Source: Arcuatula senhousia (taxonomy: Eukaryota; Mollusca; Bivalvia; Mytilida; Mytilidae). From it: 64,000 nucleotides of DNA. The notes under the pieces were generated by a model, which was not told the origin of the DNA, made no database searches, and saw nothing but the letters and a program-made list of their open reading frames with translations. The DNA lies in assembly GCA_963971305.1 (NCBI GenBank), contig OZ020316.1:17192745-17256744 (forward strand). Direction: 5' to 3'. This document shows positions 11,432 through 22,550 of the stretch, one piece after another. Position numbers and translations under genes: made by a program. The first letter of the stretch is position 1, and each line of letters starts with the position of its first letter.

Positions 11432-12270
11432 GAGTCCCCTACCGGCCTCATATTTCAGTCACTGGTAACAATTTGTCAAACAAATGAATACCTAAACTTG
11501 ACCAGTTTATTATCTACAAGGAACAATAAAAAAAGTTTGGAAAAAAAATGCAATAGATTTTCAAAGTTCAAAGGGCCATATCTCCCATAAAAATTTGTGG
11601 ACCGGCTTGAAACTCGAATTTGATCTGTAACTCATCAAGGTAAACTCACATACCAAAAATCAGTTCATTATCTATAAGCGTTTAGAAAAAAGTGCGGAAA
11701 ACTGAAATTTTAGTGAATTTTCAAAGTTCAAAGGGCCATACCTCTCATAAGAAATTGTGGACCAGCACGAAACTCAAACGTGATCTGTAACTCATCAAGG
11801 TAAACTCACATATCAAAAATCAGTTCATTATCTATAAGCGTTTAGAAAAAAAGTGCGGAAAACTGGTATTTAAGTGAATTTTCAAAGTTCAAAGGGCCAT
11901 AACTCCCATAAAAAATTGTGGACCGGCACGAAACTCAAACGTGATCTGTAACTCATCAAGGTAAACTCCCATACCAAAAATCAGTTCATTATCTATAAGC
12001 GTTTAGAAAAAAAGTGCGGAAAACTGGTATTTTAGTGAATTTTCAAAGTTCAAAGGGCCATAACTCCCATAAAAAATTTTGGACCGGCACGAAACTCAAA
12101 CTTGATCTGTAACTCATCAAGGTAAACTCACATACCAAAAATCAGTTCATTATCTATAAGCGTTTAGAAAAAAAAAGTGCGGAAAACTGAGGCGTGACAG
12201 ACGGACGGACAGACAGACGGACAGAGCGCAAACCTATAGTCCCCTTCGGCTTTCGCCGGTAGGGGACTAA
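11432..12270. mobile_element. P2 hairpin-ended element with 160-161 bp core
   Basis: The left end AGTCCCCTACCGGCC (11433) is mirrored by GCCGGTAGGGGACT (ending 12268), and the right end itself folds as a hairpin TAGTCCCCTTCGGC/GCCGGTAGGGGACTA. The core has about four units with TCAAAGTTCAAAGGGCCATA at 11561, 11721, 11882 and 12043, followed by an ACGG/ACAG microsatellite at 12200-12222. Non-coding. It lies between the two DUF6589 exons. Confidence 0.8.
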
Positions 12271-12429
12271 TAATTGTATGGGATGCATGGAAATAAGGGT
12301 AGTAAGACATGGTTATTGCAATAAGTACCCTCAATTTAGAGTGGAAATAATCCAAGTTAAGGTAAAATAAAAATACAATTTTACAAGAATGGAATTCCAG
12401 GATCCCCGGCCGGTGAAGAAAAAATATTT

Positions 12430-13665
12430 AATACGGCTGATTTTTTAACTTGACCAAGGTATTAATGGTTTAAACATTTGGTATCAATTTCATGGAAGGA
12501 TTTCTGTAGGGGTGAGAGCGCTTACAGGTCTGTTTTGCAAAAAAAAACATAGTCGTATTTATGGTCAAAGTCCACTAACTCCTACAAAAATTATCAAAAT
12601 ATGCTGATTGTCGAACTTGACCAAAGTATTAGTGATATAAACATTAGGTATAAATTTATGAAAATCTGTCAACATCTGAAGGGATGACAGCGCTTACAAG
12701 GTCTGTTTTGCTACAAAACAGAGTCGTTTTTATGGTCAAAGTCCCATAACTCCTACACAATTATTGAAAAATGCTGATTGTTGAACTTGACCTAGGTATG
12801 AGTGATATAAACATTTGGTATAAATTTCATGGAAGGATTTCTGAAGGGATGAGAGTGCTAACAGGTCTGTTTTGCAAAAAAAAAAAAAAACATAGTTGTT
12901 TTTATGGTCAAAGTTCCCTAACTCCTACAAAAATTATCAAAATAAGCTGATTGTCGAACTTGACCAAAGTATTAGTGATATAAACATTAGGTATAAATTT
13001 CATGAAAATCTGTCAACATCTATTGGGATGAGAACGCTGACAAGGTCTTTTTTTGCAAAAAACAGAGTCGTTTTTATGGTCAAAGTCCCATAACTCCTAA
13101 AAAAATTATCGAAAAATGGGTCAGAGACAGAAATGGCTGGATTTTGTTTAACAGGAAGTAGTTGAGCGATAGACCAGATATCGACTCCCACGTTATGGGA
13201 GCCCATTCTGATGCTGCTTACCAAATATCAAGAGGCTGTGATTAGCAGTTGCTGAGAAAACTGTAACGAAAGTATTTTCCTCGCCCGCCACCCGCCTTAC
13301 ATTCGCCATTTTATAACGCGGATTTTCACTAGTGAAATCAAGCCAAAAATGCTGATTTAAGAACTTGACCAAGGAGTTAGTGGTTTAAACATTTGGCATA
13401 AATTTCATGAAATCCATAAATATCTGTAGGGATGAGAGCTCTTGCAGGGCCTGTTTTGCCAAAAAAACCCCAGTTTTTTATGGTCAAAGTCCCATAACTC
13501 CTACAAAAATTATCGAAAAATGCTGATTGTTGAACTTGACCAAGGTATTAGTGATTTGGTAGAAATTTCATGAAAATCCAACAAAATTTGTAGCCTTGAG
13601 AGCGCTTACAAAAAGTGTGACGGACGGACGGACGACGGAAAGACGGCATTTCTATGTCCCCATTT
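12430..13665. mobile_element. P5 tandem-core element with (ACGG)n end
   Basis: Core units of 166-173 bp have GAACTTGACC near 12448, 12614, 12784, 12957, 13362 and 13532; the long 12957-13362 step contains the nested P4 module. It ends in TGACGGACGGACGGACGACG. No terminal hairpin was seen, so one or both ends are probably eroded. Confidence 0.7.
13119..13344. mobile_element. P4 module nested in P5
   Basis: A 226-bp block interrupting the P5 tandem array and homologous to 18042-18273. Conserved blocks include AACAGGAAGT, CCCACGTTATGGGA and TAGCAGTTGCTGAGAAAACT, and the right end is an imperfect hairpin GGATTTTCACTAGTGAAATC. It is flanked by AAAAAT on both sides. Confidence 0.7.
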
Positions 13666-13785
13666 TCAACTTTGACCTAAATTTCTTGTTCATTTACTCC
13701 ATATCCTTTCATAGATTATCAAAGTAATGTTTGCTTGGTCCATTATATTGTAAATCTTTCTAATGTTTGTCTATTAGATAATTAC

Positions 13786-13960
13786 CTCAACAAAATCTTG
13801 TTTTCAATGCCATAATCCACACACAACAGGTCTCAGATGGTCAAATCTTCCTGTGGTAGTGGGAGACAATCGTCTAAGATAAATGGCTCCAACAAATCTT
13901 ACTTTAGTAAGCTGGTCGCCTCCAACAACAACTCTGAACTTGTCAAGCATGTCAATATTT
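13786..13960 (-). pseudogene. DUF6589-type protein, upstream exon with an in-frame stop
   Basis: The minus-strand exon lies between an acceptor (ATTTTAAG before AAATATTGAC) and a donor (GAG|GTAATT). It encodes IDMLDKFRVVVGGDQLTKVR, then a block ending RPVVCGLWH, then TGA, then KQDFVE. The GGDQLT...R motif is typical of the central region of DUF6589 proteins as I remember them. The stop falls where homologues have a residue between WH and K. The exon is in the right order and strand to belong with 10161-11125. The roughly 80 residues expected between them were not found; the intervening 2.7 kb is filled by elements P2 and P5, so an exon may be deleted. Confidence 0.65.
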
Positions 13961-14071
13961 CTTAAAATATTTATAAATTAAATGTGATTGTGAATTAAAA
14001 CAGATGAAATTTTCAATGTATATATTGATTAATCATTTGTTTTTTAATCTTTATTTATATTTATTGGTAAT

Positions 14072-14201
14072 AAAGATCTAGTAAATATCATGAATATAGT
14101 CTGTGATACTAAAACAAGAGTTAATATTAAAGTATTAAAGATCTAGTAAATATCATGAATATAGTCTGTGATACTAAAACAAGAGTTAATATTAAAGTAT
14201 G
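14072..14201 (+). repeat. exact 65-bp tandem duplication
   Basis: The unit beginning AAAGATCTAGTAAATATCAT occurs at 14072 and again at 14137 with no difference seen. Lack of divergence implies a very recent duplication or an assembly artefact. Confidence 0.85.
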
Positions 14202-14385
14202 TCTCGTCTATCAGCACCATCAGAAACAATGATTCTTTCTTACTTCCACTACAATGTCAAAAGATGGGGATGCAACTGTGCTAAAAAGCTACAACTGGAG
14301 CATATGCATACCAAGTTTCATCAACCTACATGTAGCACTTATATATAGTTCTTGAGATACGGAGGTGCTCGCAAAACCTGACTAT
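14195..14385. mobile_element. P6 fragment
   Basis: It starts with the P6-like terminus TGTCTCGTC, continues with CATCAGAAACAATGATTCTT and one core unit (CAAAAGATGGGGATGCAACT ... GGAGGTGCTCGCAAAACCTG). The right terminus is missing. Confidence 0.65.
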
Positions 14386-14604
14386 TGCTATTATAATATG
14401 TATTGAAAAGTGTTTCCCAATCCAGGATAAATAAATATGTTTAAATTAAGATTGCACACAATTTAACGATAACGCATTATCCGGAGTTTTCTAGCAGGAT
14501 AAGAGCTCCTGATACAGGCAATATCAACAATGCTACCGATGCGTAATTAGTTTGTGTTCCGTTTTGACTGTATTATTTCATCAACTACTCTCAAAAATGT
14601 TCGC

Positions 14605-14818
14605 TTCATGCACGTATAAGATCCTTTTTTGAACCGCCAAATTGTGCTCCAAATAGGCTAAACCCCTACCTTCCTCTCCCATTTTTTGCTCTAACAAACT
14701 CTTCTCTTTTTCCTGTGGTTCTTCAAAATTTGCTGTTTTCTTTGTTTCCATCCTACCCCCATATTTCACATACATCATCATCATTTCATGTTCATTTTAT
14801 CATCCTTTTCATGTTAAT
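14605..14818 (+). mobile_element. SINE (ACTC-tail subfamily) 3' fragment
   Basis: Matches the 3' third of the intact copies: TTCATGCACGTA, GATCC, CCTGTGGTTCTTCAAAATTT and CATCATCATTTCATGTTCAT. The 5' head and the tail are missing, and substitutions are many, so it is old. Confidence 0.7.
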
Positions 14819-14829
14819 CACCTTCAAAT

Positions 14830-15125
14830 AACGTCCGTTACTTTTTCAAAAATCTCCTATGAAACCATTGAATGGAATTTTTCAAAACTTGGTCCAAGTA
14901 TTAATCAGGGCATGATGTTTGAAAATTGTGTTCGGCTTTATGATTTGTTAACAAACATGGCCGCTGTTACTAAATATAGAACATAGAGTAAAATCACATT
15001 CAAAGACTTATAATTTGAAAACTAGAACAGATAGACAAAATCTGAAGGATCGTAGGCCCTTCAGAATCAAAAGCTCTACAAAAGTCTCCATTTGGTCGAA
15101 GTAGTCAGATGACCCCTAATAATAA
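14830..15125 (-). mobile_element. P1b fragment
   Basis: On the minus strand it resembles the right-hand part of P1b copies: AAACATGGCCGCTGTTACTA, AGCTCTACAAAAGTCTCCAT and AGTCAGATGACCCCT. It is degraded, with no terminal hairpin. Confidence 0.6.
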
Positions 15126-15474
15126 ATGTTATAGCATAATTAGATAATACATTAGAAATCATATGACAAATTTTCATTTTTTGGTGAACTTTCCCTTTAA
15201 TCTTTAATTTGAGACCACTCAATTTCTATGATTGACTAGAGTTATTTTTCTTCGTCTGATAGTTTAGATAAGTCAGGTCCTTACAACACTATCGTTTGGC
15301 TGTCCTTCATGGGGGTTGGCTTGCTCTTCTGGGATACTGGAATTCTAAATTCTTTCTGCAAATAATTTAACCGTCTTGCATTTTTACGGAGTCGTTTAAT
15401 CGTTATTTGCATAACTTAATGTAGAAATATATAATACAAAAAGACAATTTCAGGATTAACATTTTGTTAGTTAG
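15126..15474. other. no feature recognised
   Basis: AT-rich sequence between a P1b fragment and a SINE; no exon, RNA gene or repeat was recognised. Confidence 0.5.
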
Positions 15475-15992
15475 TTAGTTAGTTAGTTAGTTATTGCTTT
15501 ACTCCCAAGCAGCACAATTTCGGCTATATCCGCGAGATGAACATCAAAGTGATGATACAATGAACATGAAATGATGATGAAGTGGAAGAAATGGGGACAC
15601 ACGGCCAATCGGGTAGGAGAGTTTTGACTGCCACTGGAAAAAGGAGTGATGGGTAGGGACAGGAAATTTAGCCTCCTGCATGAGGATCCTACGGGTCCTA
15701 CTCTTACCGAGACCTGCAGCAGGGTTCTTTAACGTGCAAGGAACGTGACATTTTTCCCAACACGGTGCACCACTATGGTTTGCGGTCAGGTTTTCCGCAT
15801 TATCGCCTGACGACCCCGCATCTCTCGATGTCAGGGCTGCCCCATTCAACCACATGGGGCACACATCCCAGTCGCTTTGTGGGCAAAGCGGCCTGACCCC
15901 GATGTCAGGTTTCTGAGCGCTCTTTGATGGACTTTTACCGACAAGCTTAGCGCTGCTGCGGGCCTATTCGCCTCCCGGGCCCCGTACGGGAC
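15475..15992 (-). mobile_element. SINE, CTAA-tail subfamily, near full length
   Basis: Read on the minus strand it runs from the GTCCCGTACGGGGCCCGGGA head (15992) through the MetaSINE-like block (AGCTTGTCGGTAAAAGTCCA) to a tail of (CTAA)n at 15475-15494. No convincing target duplication was found. Reading frames inside recur in other copies only because the copies are young. Confidence 0.8.
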
Positions 15993-16489
15993 TTTTTTGT
16001 AATGGTGGACTTTATTTTGTTTTACATTACTACAGTACCGCTTGGTAACTTTCGCAACCATTTTTGACCAATCGTATGATGAGTATCGATACATCAAAGG
16101 GTTATCTTGCTCGGTCCGTGATTTGACAGCAAGCAAATTACTCGGCACATTAAGGATTCAGATTTGAATGCTCTGCTCATTATTATCTCTCAAGTTATTC
16201 ACTCCTCTGCTTGTTAAATGGTCGGTAAGGAGTATTCAGTCCGTTAAGCATTTGCTCATTTTTGTGCCTTGTTAAAGGAGCTTGGATATATATATATACT
16301 GTAAATAAAGAACACGACAATTAAACCACGACCTCTGAAGTCCCAAATATACGCTTGGTACAAACACAGGCATCAAATTTAAAACACTAAAGCAAGTCAT
16401 AATTACAAAAGATACAACCCTGTTACATATAAAAGCAAATTTCTAGATATAAATACTCATCCACATGGCTTAATAATAAATTAGGCATC
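15993..16489. other. no feature recognised
   Basis: AT-rich. A short frame on the minus strand joins the SINE at 15992, but it has no splice signals or known motif. Confidence 0.45.
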
Positions 16490-17472
16490 TTTAATTTAGA
16501 TCATAATGGCCATGTTAAATTTGGGTGTGTTTTATTTTGGCACTTTTGGAAAAAAAACTTCTAAAATACTTTACAAGCTAATTAGAATATTATATAAATA
16601 GGCCTTTAAAATCAAGACATTTGATGTCTAATGATGATTTGACAAACAAGTAATTATATCATATCTTAACTAATTACTATATAAAGAAAACACAAATGTT
16701 CATTAAGAAATAAAATAAAAATTTTAATAATGGATCTATTTTTTTATTTACATTGTTACGGCCTTGTTTTTTTTACTCAATATCTACTATTTTTTGTTAA
16801 CACGCATATCTCCCAATTGTTTGTAATACGTTATTTCTATGCATTCTTAACATAATGTGGTGTGTTTAATTTTGGCACATGTAGGTGAGGCACCAAATAA
16901 ACAAAAATAAAACTACATCCAAAATTTCCCGTCCCGTGCGGGGCCCGGGAGGCGAATAGGCCCGCAGCAGCTCTCAGCTTGTCGGTAAAAGTCCACTAAA
17001 GAGCGCTCAGAAACCTGACATCGGGGTCAGGCCGCTTTGCCCACAAAGCGACTAGGATGTGTGCCCCAGGTGGTTGAATGGGGCAGCCCTGACATCGAGA
17101 GATGCGGGGGCATCAGGCGATAATGCGGAAAACCTGACCGCAAACCATAGTGGTGCACCGTGTTGGGAAAAATGTCACGTTCCTCGCACGTTAAAGAACC
17201 CTGCTGCAGGTCTCGGTAAGAGTAGGACCCGTAGGATCCCCATGCAGGAGGCTAAATTTCCTGTCCCTACCCATCACTCCTTTTTCCAGTGGCAGTCAAA
17301 ACTCTCCTACCCGATTGGCCTTGTGCCCCTATTTCTTCCACTTCATCATCATTTCATGTTCATTGTATCACCACTTTCATGTTCATCCCCCGGATATAGC
17401 CGTAATCGCGCTGCTTGGGAATAGAGCAATAACTAACTAACTAACTAACCAAAATATCCCAATTTACGGTAT
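16490..17472. mobile_element. MITE-B copy interrupted by a SINE
   Basis: Homologous to the complete MITE at 55947-56495 (GTGTGTTTTATTTTGGCAC, ATTTGACAAACAAGTAATTA, AAAATAAAACTACATCCAAA) and ending with the same terminus, CCAAAATATCCCAATTTACGGTA shortened here to its last bases ATTTACGGTA. The left terminus is eroded. A SINE is nested at 16931-17448. Confidence 0.75.
16931..17448 (+). mobile_element. SINE, CTAA-tail subfamily, full length, with TSD
   Basis: Starts GTCCCGTGCGGGGCCCGGGA and ends with GCAATAACTAACTAACTAAC. The flanks CCAAAATTTCCC (16919-16930) and CCAAAATATCCC (17449-17460) form a 12-bp target duplication with one mismatch inside MITE-B. It shows insertion by target-primed reverse transcription. 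Confidence 0.9.
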
Positions 17473-17939
17473 TATATTAAATATTATATATTTAAGTTTA
17501 TTATTATATAGTATTGCTTATAAAAACAAGCCGATCCAGGCAATTTGAATTACATTATTGAAACGATAGCTCAATGGAGTTGAGCATTTTATAACATATG
17601 CCAAAAATAATTAATTGAGATATTTCAGATCTGATAATATAGAGGAGAGAAGTTAAATGAATGCAATTATAACATGCACACAAGTAAAGGAAACAATTCA
17701 GTTCATTGCTTGGACTTGTATTTTTGAAAAGGTTTATTGGTTTTGACATTAAGACCCTAGTTACAAAATATTATAATACAGGTTGGTGTGCAAATGCACA
17801 CCACACACATGCACACACACCTTTGCACACACACACCCTTACACAACACACGGAATCTGATTTACAAACTATCATGAGAGGAATTGCAAACTGTTACTAT
17901 TACAAACTAGAAAAACTGTGAGCCGCAGCTCACAAATAA
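17473..17939. other. intergenic, CA-rich microsatellite
   Basis: No gene seen. 17796-17852 is a degenerate (CA)n tract. A small hairpin GTGAGCCGCAGCTCAC at about 17918 abuts element P3. Confidence 0.6.
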
Positions 17940-19288
17940 ATACCCCCCACCCCCAAAAAAATTAATCAGATAAAATTTTAAAATAGGAGATGCACATCTA
18001 CATTATGTCACAAAGATTGTGTGTAAGTTTCATGAAAAATCTGTCAAAGTCAAAAATGGCCGGATTTCGTTAAACAGGAAGTCGGTGAGCGATAGACCTC
18101 AAATCGGTTCCCACGTTATGGGACCCCACCCTGATGCTGTATACCAAATATCAAGTGGCTGTGATTAGTAGTTGCTGAGAAAACTGTTACGAAAATTTTT
18201 TCCCCGCCCGCACGCCGCCCGCCCGACATTCACCATTTTATAACCCGGATTTTTCACTCCGTGAAATCCGGCCAAAAACCATCAAGGGGTTTAGGAGGAA
18301 TTGCGGATAAGAGATGGGCACCCCAATGTAGTCGAATGGCTGAGTCCATGTATTGCTATGGGAACCCCCAAAATCATTCTGATCAAACTTTCAAATAGTA
18401 GGTGCACATCTTCATTATGTTACAAAGATTGTGTAAAAGTTTCATGACAATCCATCAAGGGGTTTAGGACAAGTTGTGGATAAGAGAAGGGTACCCCCCA
18501 TGTAGTCGAATGGCTAAGTCCATGTTTTGCTATGGGAAACCCATAAAATCATTCTGATCAAATTTTAAAATAGTAGATGCACATCTACATTTTGTCACAA
18601 CAATTATGTGTAAGTTTCATGAAAATCCATCAAGGGGTTTAGGAGGAGTTGCGGATAAGAGATGGGTACCCCCATGTAGCCAAATGGCTAAGTCCATGTT
18701 TTGCTATGGGAAACCCGAAAAATCGTTCTGATCAAATTTTAAAAGAGTAGGTGCACATCTACATTATGTCACAAAGATTGTGTGTAAGTTTCATGAAAAT
18801 CCATCAAGGGGTTTAGGAGGAGTTGCGGATAAGAGATGGGTACCCCCATGTAGCCGAATGGGTAAGTCCATGTTTTACTATGGGAAACCCCAAAAATCAT
18901 TCTGATCAAATTTTAAAATAGTAGGTGCACATCTACATTATGTCACAAAGATTGTGTGTAAGTTTCATGAAAATCCATCAAGGGGCTTAGGAGCAGTTGC
19001 GGATAAGAGATGGGTACCCCCATGTAGTCGAATGGCTAAGTCCATGTTTTGCTATGGGAAACCCCAAAAATCATTCTGATCAAATTTTAAAATAGTAGGT
19101 GCACATCTACATTATGTCACAAAGATTGTGTGTAAGTTTCATGAAAATCCACCAAGGGGTTTAGGAGGAGTTGCGGATAAGAGATGGGTACCCTGAAGTG
19201 TAACGGAAGGACGGACGGAAGGACGGACGGAAGGACGGACGGACACCCCTATCACTATATACCCCCCACTTATGAAGTGGGGGGTATA
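17940..19288. mobile_element. P3 hairpin-ended element with 174-bp core
   Basis: The left terminus ATACCCCCCAC (17940) is mirrored by GTGGGGGGTAT at the right, where a full hairpin TATACCCCCCAC/GTGGGGGGTATA (19258-19288) closes the element. Core units of 174-175 bp have ACATCTACAT at 18406, 18581, 18755, 18929 and 19103, followed by a GGAAGGACGGACGG microsatellite (19203-19243). Units are more than 90% alike by eye, suggesting recent homogenisation. P4 is nested in the first unit. Confidence 0.85.
18042..18273. mobile_element. P4 module nested in P3
   Basis: A 232-bp insertion in the first P3 unit, homologous to 13119-13344. The right end is the hairpin CCGGATTT..AAATCCGG (18245-18271). It is bordered by AAAAAT/AAAAAC. 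Confidence 0.7.
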
Positions 19289-19291
19289 AAA

Positions 19292-19773
19292 ATCCTTGTA
19301 CATCTCGTAATCTTACATTCAGATATATTGATGATGTCCTTTATGTCAATAACATTTCATTTGGTAGATGGATTCCTTCAATATATCCTCCAGAATTGGA
19401 GATTAAAGAGACCACCGAATCAAATTGCTTCACGTCTTTCTTAGATTTGCACCTCGAATTTGACCTAGGTGGTCATCTCAGTACAAAAATTTATGATAAA
19501 AGAGACGATCTTAATTTTCAAATTATTAATTTTCCTAATCTACAGAGCAATAAACCTACTTCCCCTGCATACGGTGTTTATATTTCACAACTTATTCGAT
19601 ATGCCAGAGCTTGCACACATTTCACAGATTTTTTATCAGACACCGACTTTTTGGAGCATGGCTACAAGAAAATACATCTCATACGATCCCTAAAAATCTT
19701 TTTTCGTTATCAGCCACTAGTAGAAAAGTTCAAAGTTGAGTTAAAAGATATGGTGGTTAATTGTTTTAATTAG
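19292..19773 (+). pseudogene. PLE1 reverse transcriptase, C-terminal part
   Basis: An open frame of about 160 codons without a start of its own. In order it holds the RT catalytic motif FRYIDDVL (near 19305), FGRWIPSIYPPE, FLDLHLEFD, YDKRDDLNF and PAYGVYISQLIRYARAC. The pattern is that of retroelement RTs I associate with Penelope-like elements; a search should decide. The two aspartates of the YxDD box are present, but fingers and palm upstream are missing because element P3 abuts at 19288, and no endonuclease domain follows. It is therefore a dead 5'-truncated copy. The frame has stayed open, so truncation or insertion may be recent. Confidence 0.75.
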
Positions 19774-20395
19774 TGTTTGACTGGTCTGCTGTACTGAGAT
19801 GATCACCTAAATATCCCTATTGTATCTCACAACTATGTTGTGTTCTATGGTCATTACCGGATCCTAAGATCGCAATGGAAAAGGGAGGTTTGACGCCATA
19901 AAACCTGGTTTAATCCACCATTTCGTTTGTAATGCCTGTACCAAGTCAGGACCATTGCGATCTACCAATTCTCCGGTATGACTGATTATTTTTTGTCGGT
20001 TTCTCTGGACTGTGAGATTGATCATTCAAGTTCGGTAGTTTTGTTATTACCTTTATTAACCTGAACACTGAGTTGGTCGTGTCTCAATCAGGTAAATGTT
20101 TTTACTCTTGTGTGACCATTTTGTCAGTTACCATAGGAAAGATCCCAGAATGTGCGAAATATTTGCCTAGGGTTTCGTCACTTTCCGAGTGCATTGGCCT
20201 ATAGTGCTTTGATGGTACGTTGGCATGTTTTGTGAGCTGGTTCATTTTCTTTCTGGTTTAGGGTCGTACATTGGCCCGTGTTGGACTACATACATGGGTC
20301 TGTGTTGTGCTTGCTGTGTCCTGGTGGGGTCTATACAATTCAGTGTATTTCAATTTTCTTGTACTGATTATGACTGAAATACTGTCGACTGGACA
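19774..20395 (+). mobile_element. PLE1 3' untranslated tail
   Basis: Non-coding tail continuing from the RT fragment. The first 280 bp (GATGATCACCTAAATATCCC, GATCGCAATGG, TTTTGTTATTACCTTTATT) recur at 6993-7115, 29590-29850 and 50560-50845. The part after 20100 (TGCATTGGCCTAT, GACATTAAACAAAC) is similar to 46785-47090. Confidence 0.65.
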
Positions 20396-20604
20396 TTAAA
20401 CAAACAACGATCAGTAAATCAAAACACAGACAAAATTGTTTTATGGTCGCTGCTACTCATTCGCTTGTTTTATTATTTTAAGATAGATCATTTCTAGAAA
20501 AAAAAAGTTTAAAAATCTAATCCCTCTAATTACAGATTAAGTTTGTAGTAGGGAAATAATATTTAAAGCAGGTATATAACAGACAACAGACATACACTTA
20601 TAAT

Positions 20605-21125
20605 TATACCTCCACTTGTAAGAGAGGGGGCTATATTGCAATCACCTTGTCCGTCCGTCCGGTTCAATTTCTCTGCTTCTACTTGATGGATTGGTTTCAA
20701 AAAAATACATCTTCAGCATGATGAGTGATACCCTGCCTCCCCTTTCCAGGTAAGTCCATCATCTACTTCCTGTTTTCTGAGCCGACTTAGACTTTTTTGA
20801 GGTAAAAAAATCGAAATGTGAATTTTTTTCGTAACAGATTTCTCCGCTTCTACTGGATGGATTAGTTTCAAATTAGTTTCAAATAATGTTCACAGCTTCA
20901 GCATGATGAGTTATACTGTGCATCCATTTTCCAGGTCAGTCCATTATCTACTTTCTGTTTTCCGAGCCGACTTAGACTTTTTTATGCGTCAAAAATAGAC
21001 AATTTTCGTACCAGATTTCTTGGCTTCTACAAAAGGAATTGATTTCAAATTTGGTATACAGGTTTAGCCTGATTAGATCAGTCGGTAATATACTTCCTGT
21101 TTTCTTAATGGTCTAGTGGGGGTAT
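20605..21125 (-). mobile_element. P8 hairpin-ended element with about 172-bp core
   Basis: The hairpin end TATACCTCCACTTGTAAGAG...GGCTATA (20605-20635) is followed by CCGTCCGTCCGG, then three core units (CTGCTTCTAC at about 20672, CGCTTCTACT about 20844, GGCTTCTAC about 21020) and the single-arm end AGTGGGGGTAT (21115-21125). The outer sequence resembles P3 termini, but the core is unrelated. Confidence 0.7.
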
Positions 21126-21335
21126 GCTTAGCACGACTTAATGCAACCGCTTGTTTGTAATAATTTGTGAATGATAAAGCTTCATGGAAACGCATAAGCT
21201 TACAAGAGATTTAATATACCATTGGGGTTAGGATTTCACATATTTACACTTTCATTCTCCTGAATTTAATACTTTCAAATTTTGTTATTATATGAAGCGG
21301 TGTTTTTGATATAGCAGGTGCTTGTACTCACATTT

Positions 21336-21640
21336 TTTGTCTCGCCTGAGACGAATAGTCGCCGAAAGCGATGCAGAGGTAATATTTTCCGGCGGCGGCG
21401 ACGTAAACTTTTTGTTAGACTTTTATGGACAATGAATTGCTTGATAAGTATAATAGAAAGGCATCTGATCATGAGTATACAGACAGTTAAAAGATTTTGA
21501 TCTATATGCAACCGTCACCCTGACCTGTGACCCTGGCCCCATTTTCACGCTCCAGTGACTCTGTGAACTTTTTAAGGCCGATTTTTTTGGTTATACTTTG
21601 CATTCCTACTGTCAAATAAAAAGCTACGCCGAGCGCAGCA
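21336..21640. mobile_element. P6-like hairpin end plus unassigned sequence
   Basis: TTTGTCTCGCCTGAGACGA (21336-21354) is a P6-type terminal hairpin followed by CCGGCGGCGGCGACGTAAAC, the inverse of the P6 CGCCGCCGCCG block. Beyond about 21420 homology was not recognised. Confidence 0.55.
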
Positions 21641-21642
21641 TG

Positions 21643-22550
21643 ATACGACCGCAACAAGTTGAACCCTGTACATTGGAGGCCCAATATGGATAGTCTATTG
21701 CTTTGGTCACATGCAGCCCATGGTGGACTTACAAAGCTTCCTATGGTGGACTTTAAAATGCATATTTGACACATATAGATTTACAATAACATTTAATAGA
21801 AAAAAAAAACATTTCTATATTCATTGACATTTTTGACACGATTAAGCCCCTTTTGGTCCTTTTTAAAAAAAAGGTTACGACTTTAAAATGCAATAAAAAG
21901 CTTCCTTAAGTGTATATAATCATCATATTTAAACTTCATAACGATTGGCTGGCCCACTACAGCTAACTTTCTTGTGTAAAACCATTTACCTTGACCAACT
22001 TTTAAAAATGGCGTTTTTTGCCCCGTCGACCCCTCATATCTCAAAAACAGTAAGAGATATTTCAAATCTGATTGCAAAATGCATGCAGGGATTTTCACAA
22101 GGATTCCAATGAAAAAAAGATTTTGATTTTTGACCACAAATAAAAAAGTTGATTTTTTGGGTGTGGCCCGTCTTTGGCCCCCTGTAACAATGTAACGGTT
22201 CAATATACATCAAAACCATTTAGACATTTTGTTGACAGCATTTAATAAGGAATTCAATAAAAAAAGAATTTTCAAAATCAAATAAATAATAAACATTCTA
22301 CAACAGTTTTGTCAATACACCCGTATTAGCCCCTTTTGGCCCTTTTTTCAGAAACGGTAGGGGCTACCAACCCCAAATACAATAGGAACCTTCCTCTAGT
22401 GGTTACAAACATCATATAAAAATTTCATAACAATTGGTCAATATTTACTCAGGTTATCGCACGGAAACCAAACGTCCCCAGACGACGACGACGACGACGA
22501 CGACGACAGCATCATACCATTATACGTCCGCAAACTTTTTGCGGTCGTAT
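21643..22550. mobile_element. P9 hairpin-ended element with (GAC)n
   Basis: The left terminus ATACGACCGCAA (21643) is mirrored at the right by TTGCGGTCGTAT, where a hairpin (22522-22550) follows a (GAC)8-9 microsatellite (22481-22507). Inside are diverged repeats each carrying a GCCCCTTTTGG-type block (about 21846 and 22330) and CATCATAT. Non-coding. Confidence 0.7.

Noticed and set aside
15544..15864. Recurring frame with MCPMWLNGAALTSRD at 15864 (minus), and MCPRWLNGAALTSRD at 17059 and 53852
   Set aside because: Also internal to the CTAA-tail SINE; non-coding.
17994..19260. Regular repeats that might suggest a CRISPR array
   Set aside because: Units are 174 bp and contiguous without unique spacers, in a eukaryotic context; it is the core of a hairpin-ended element.
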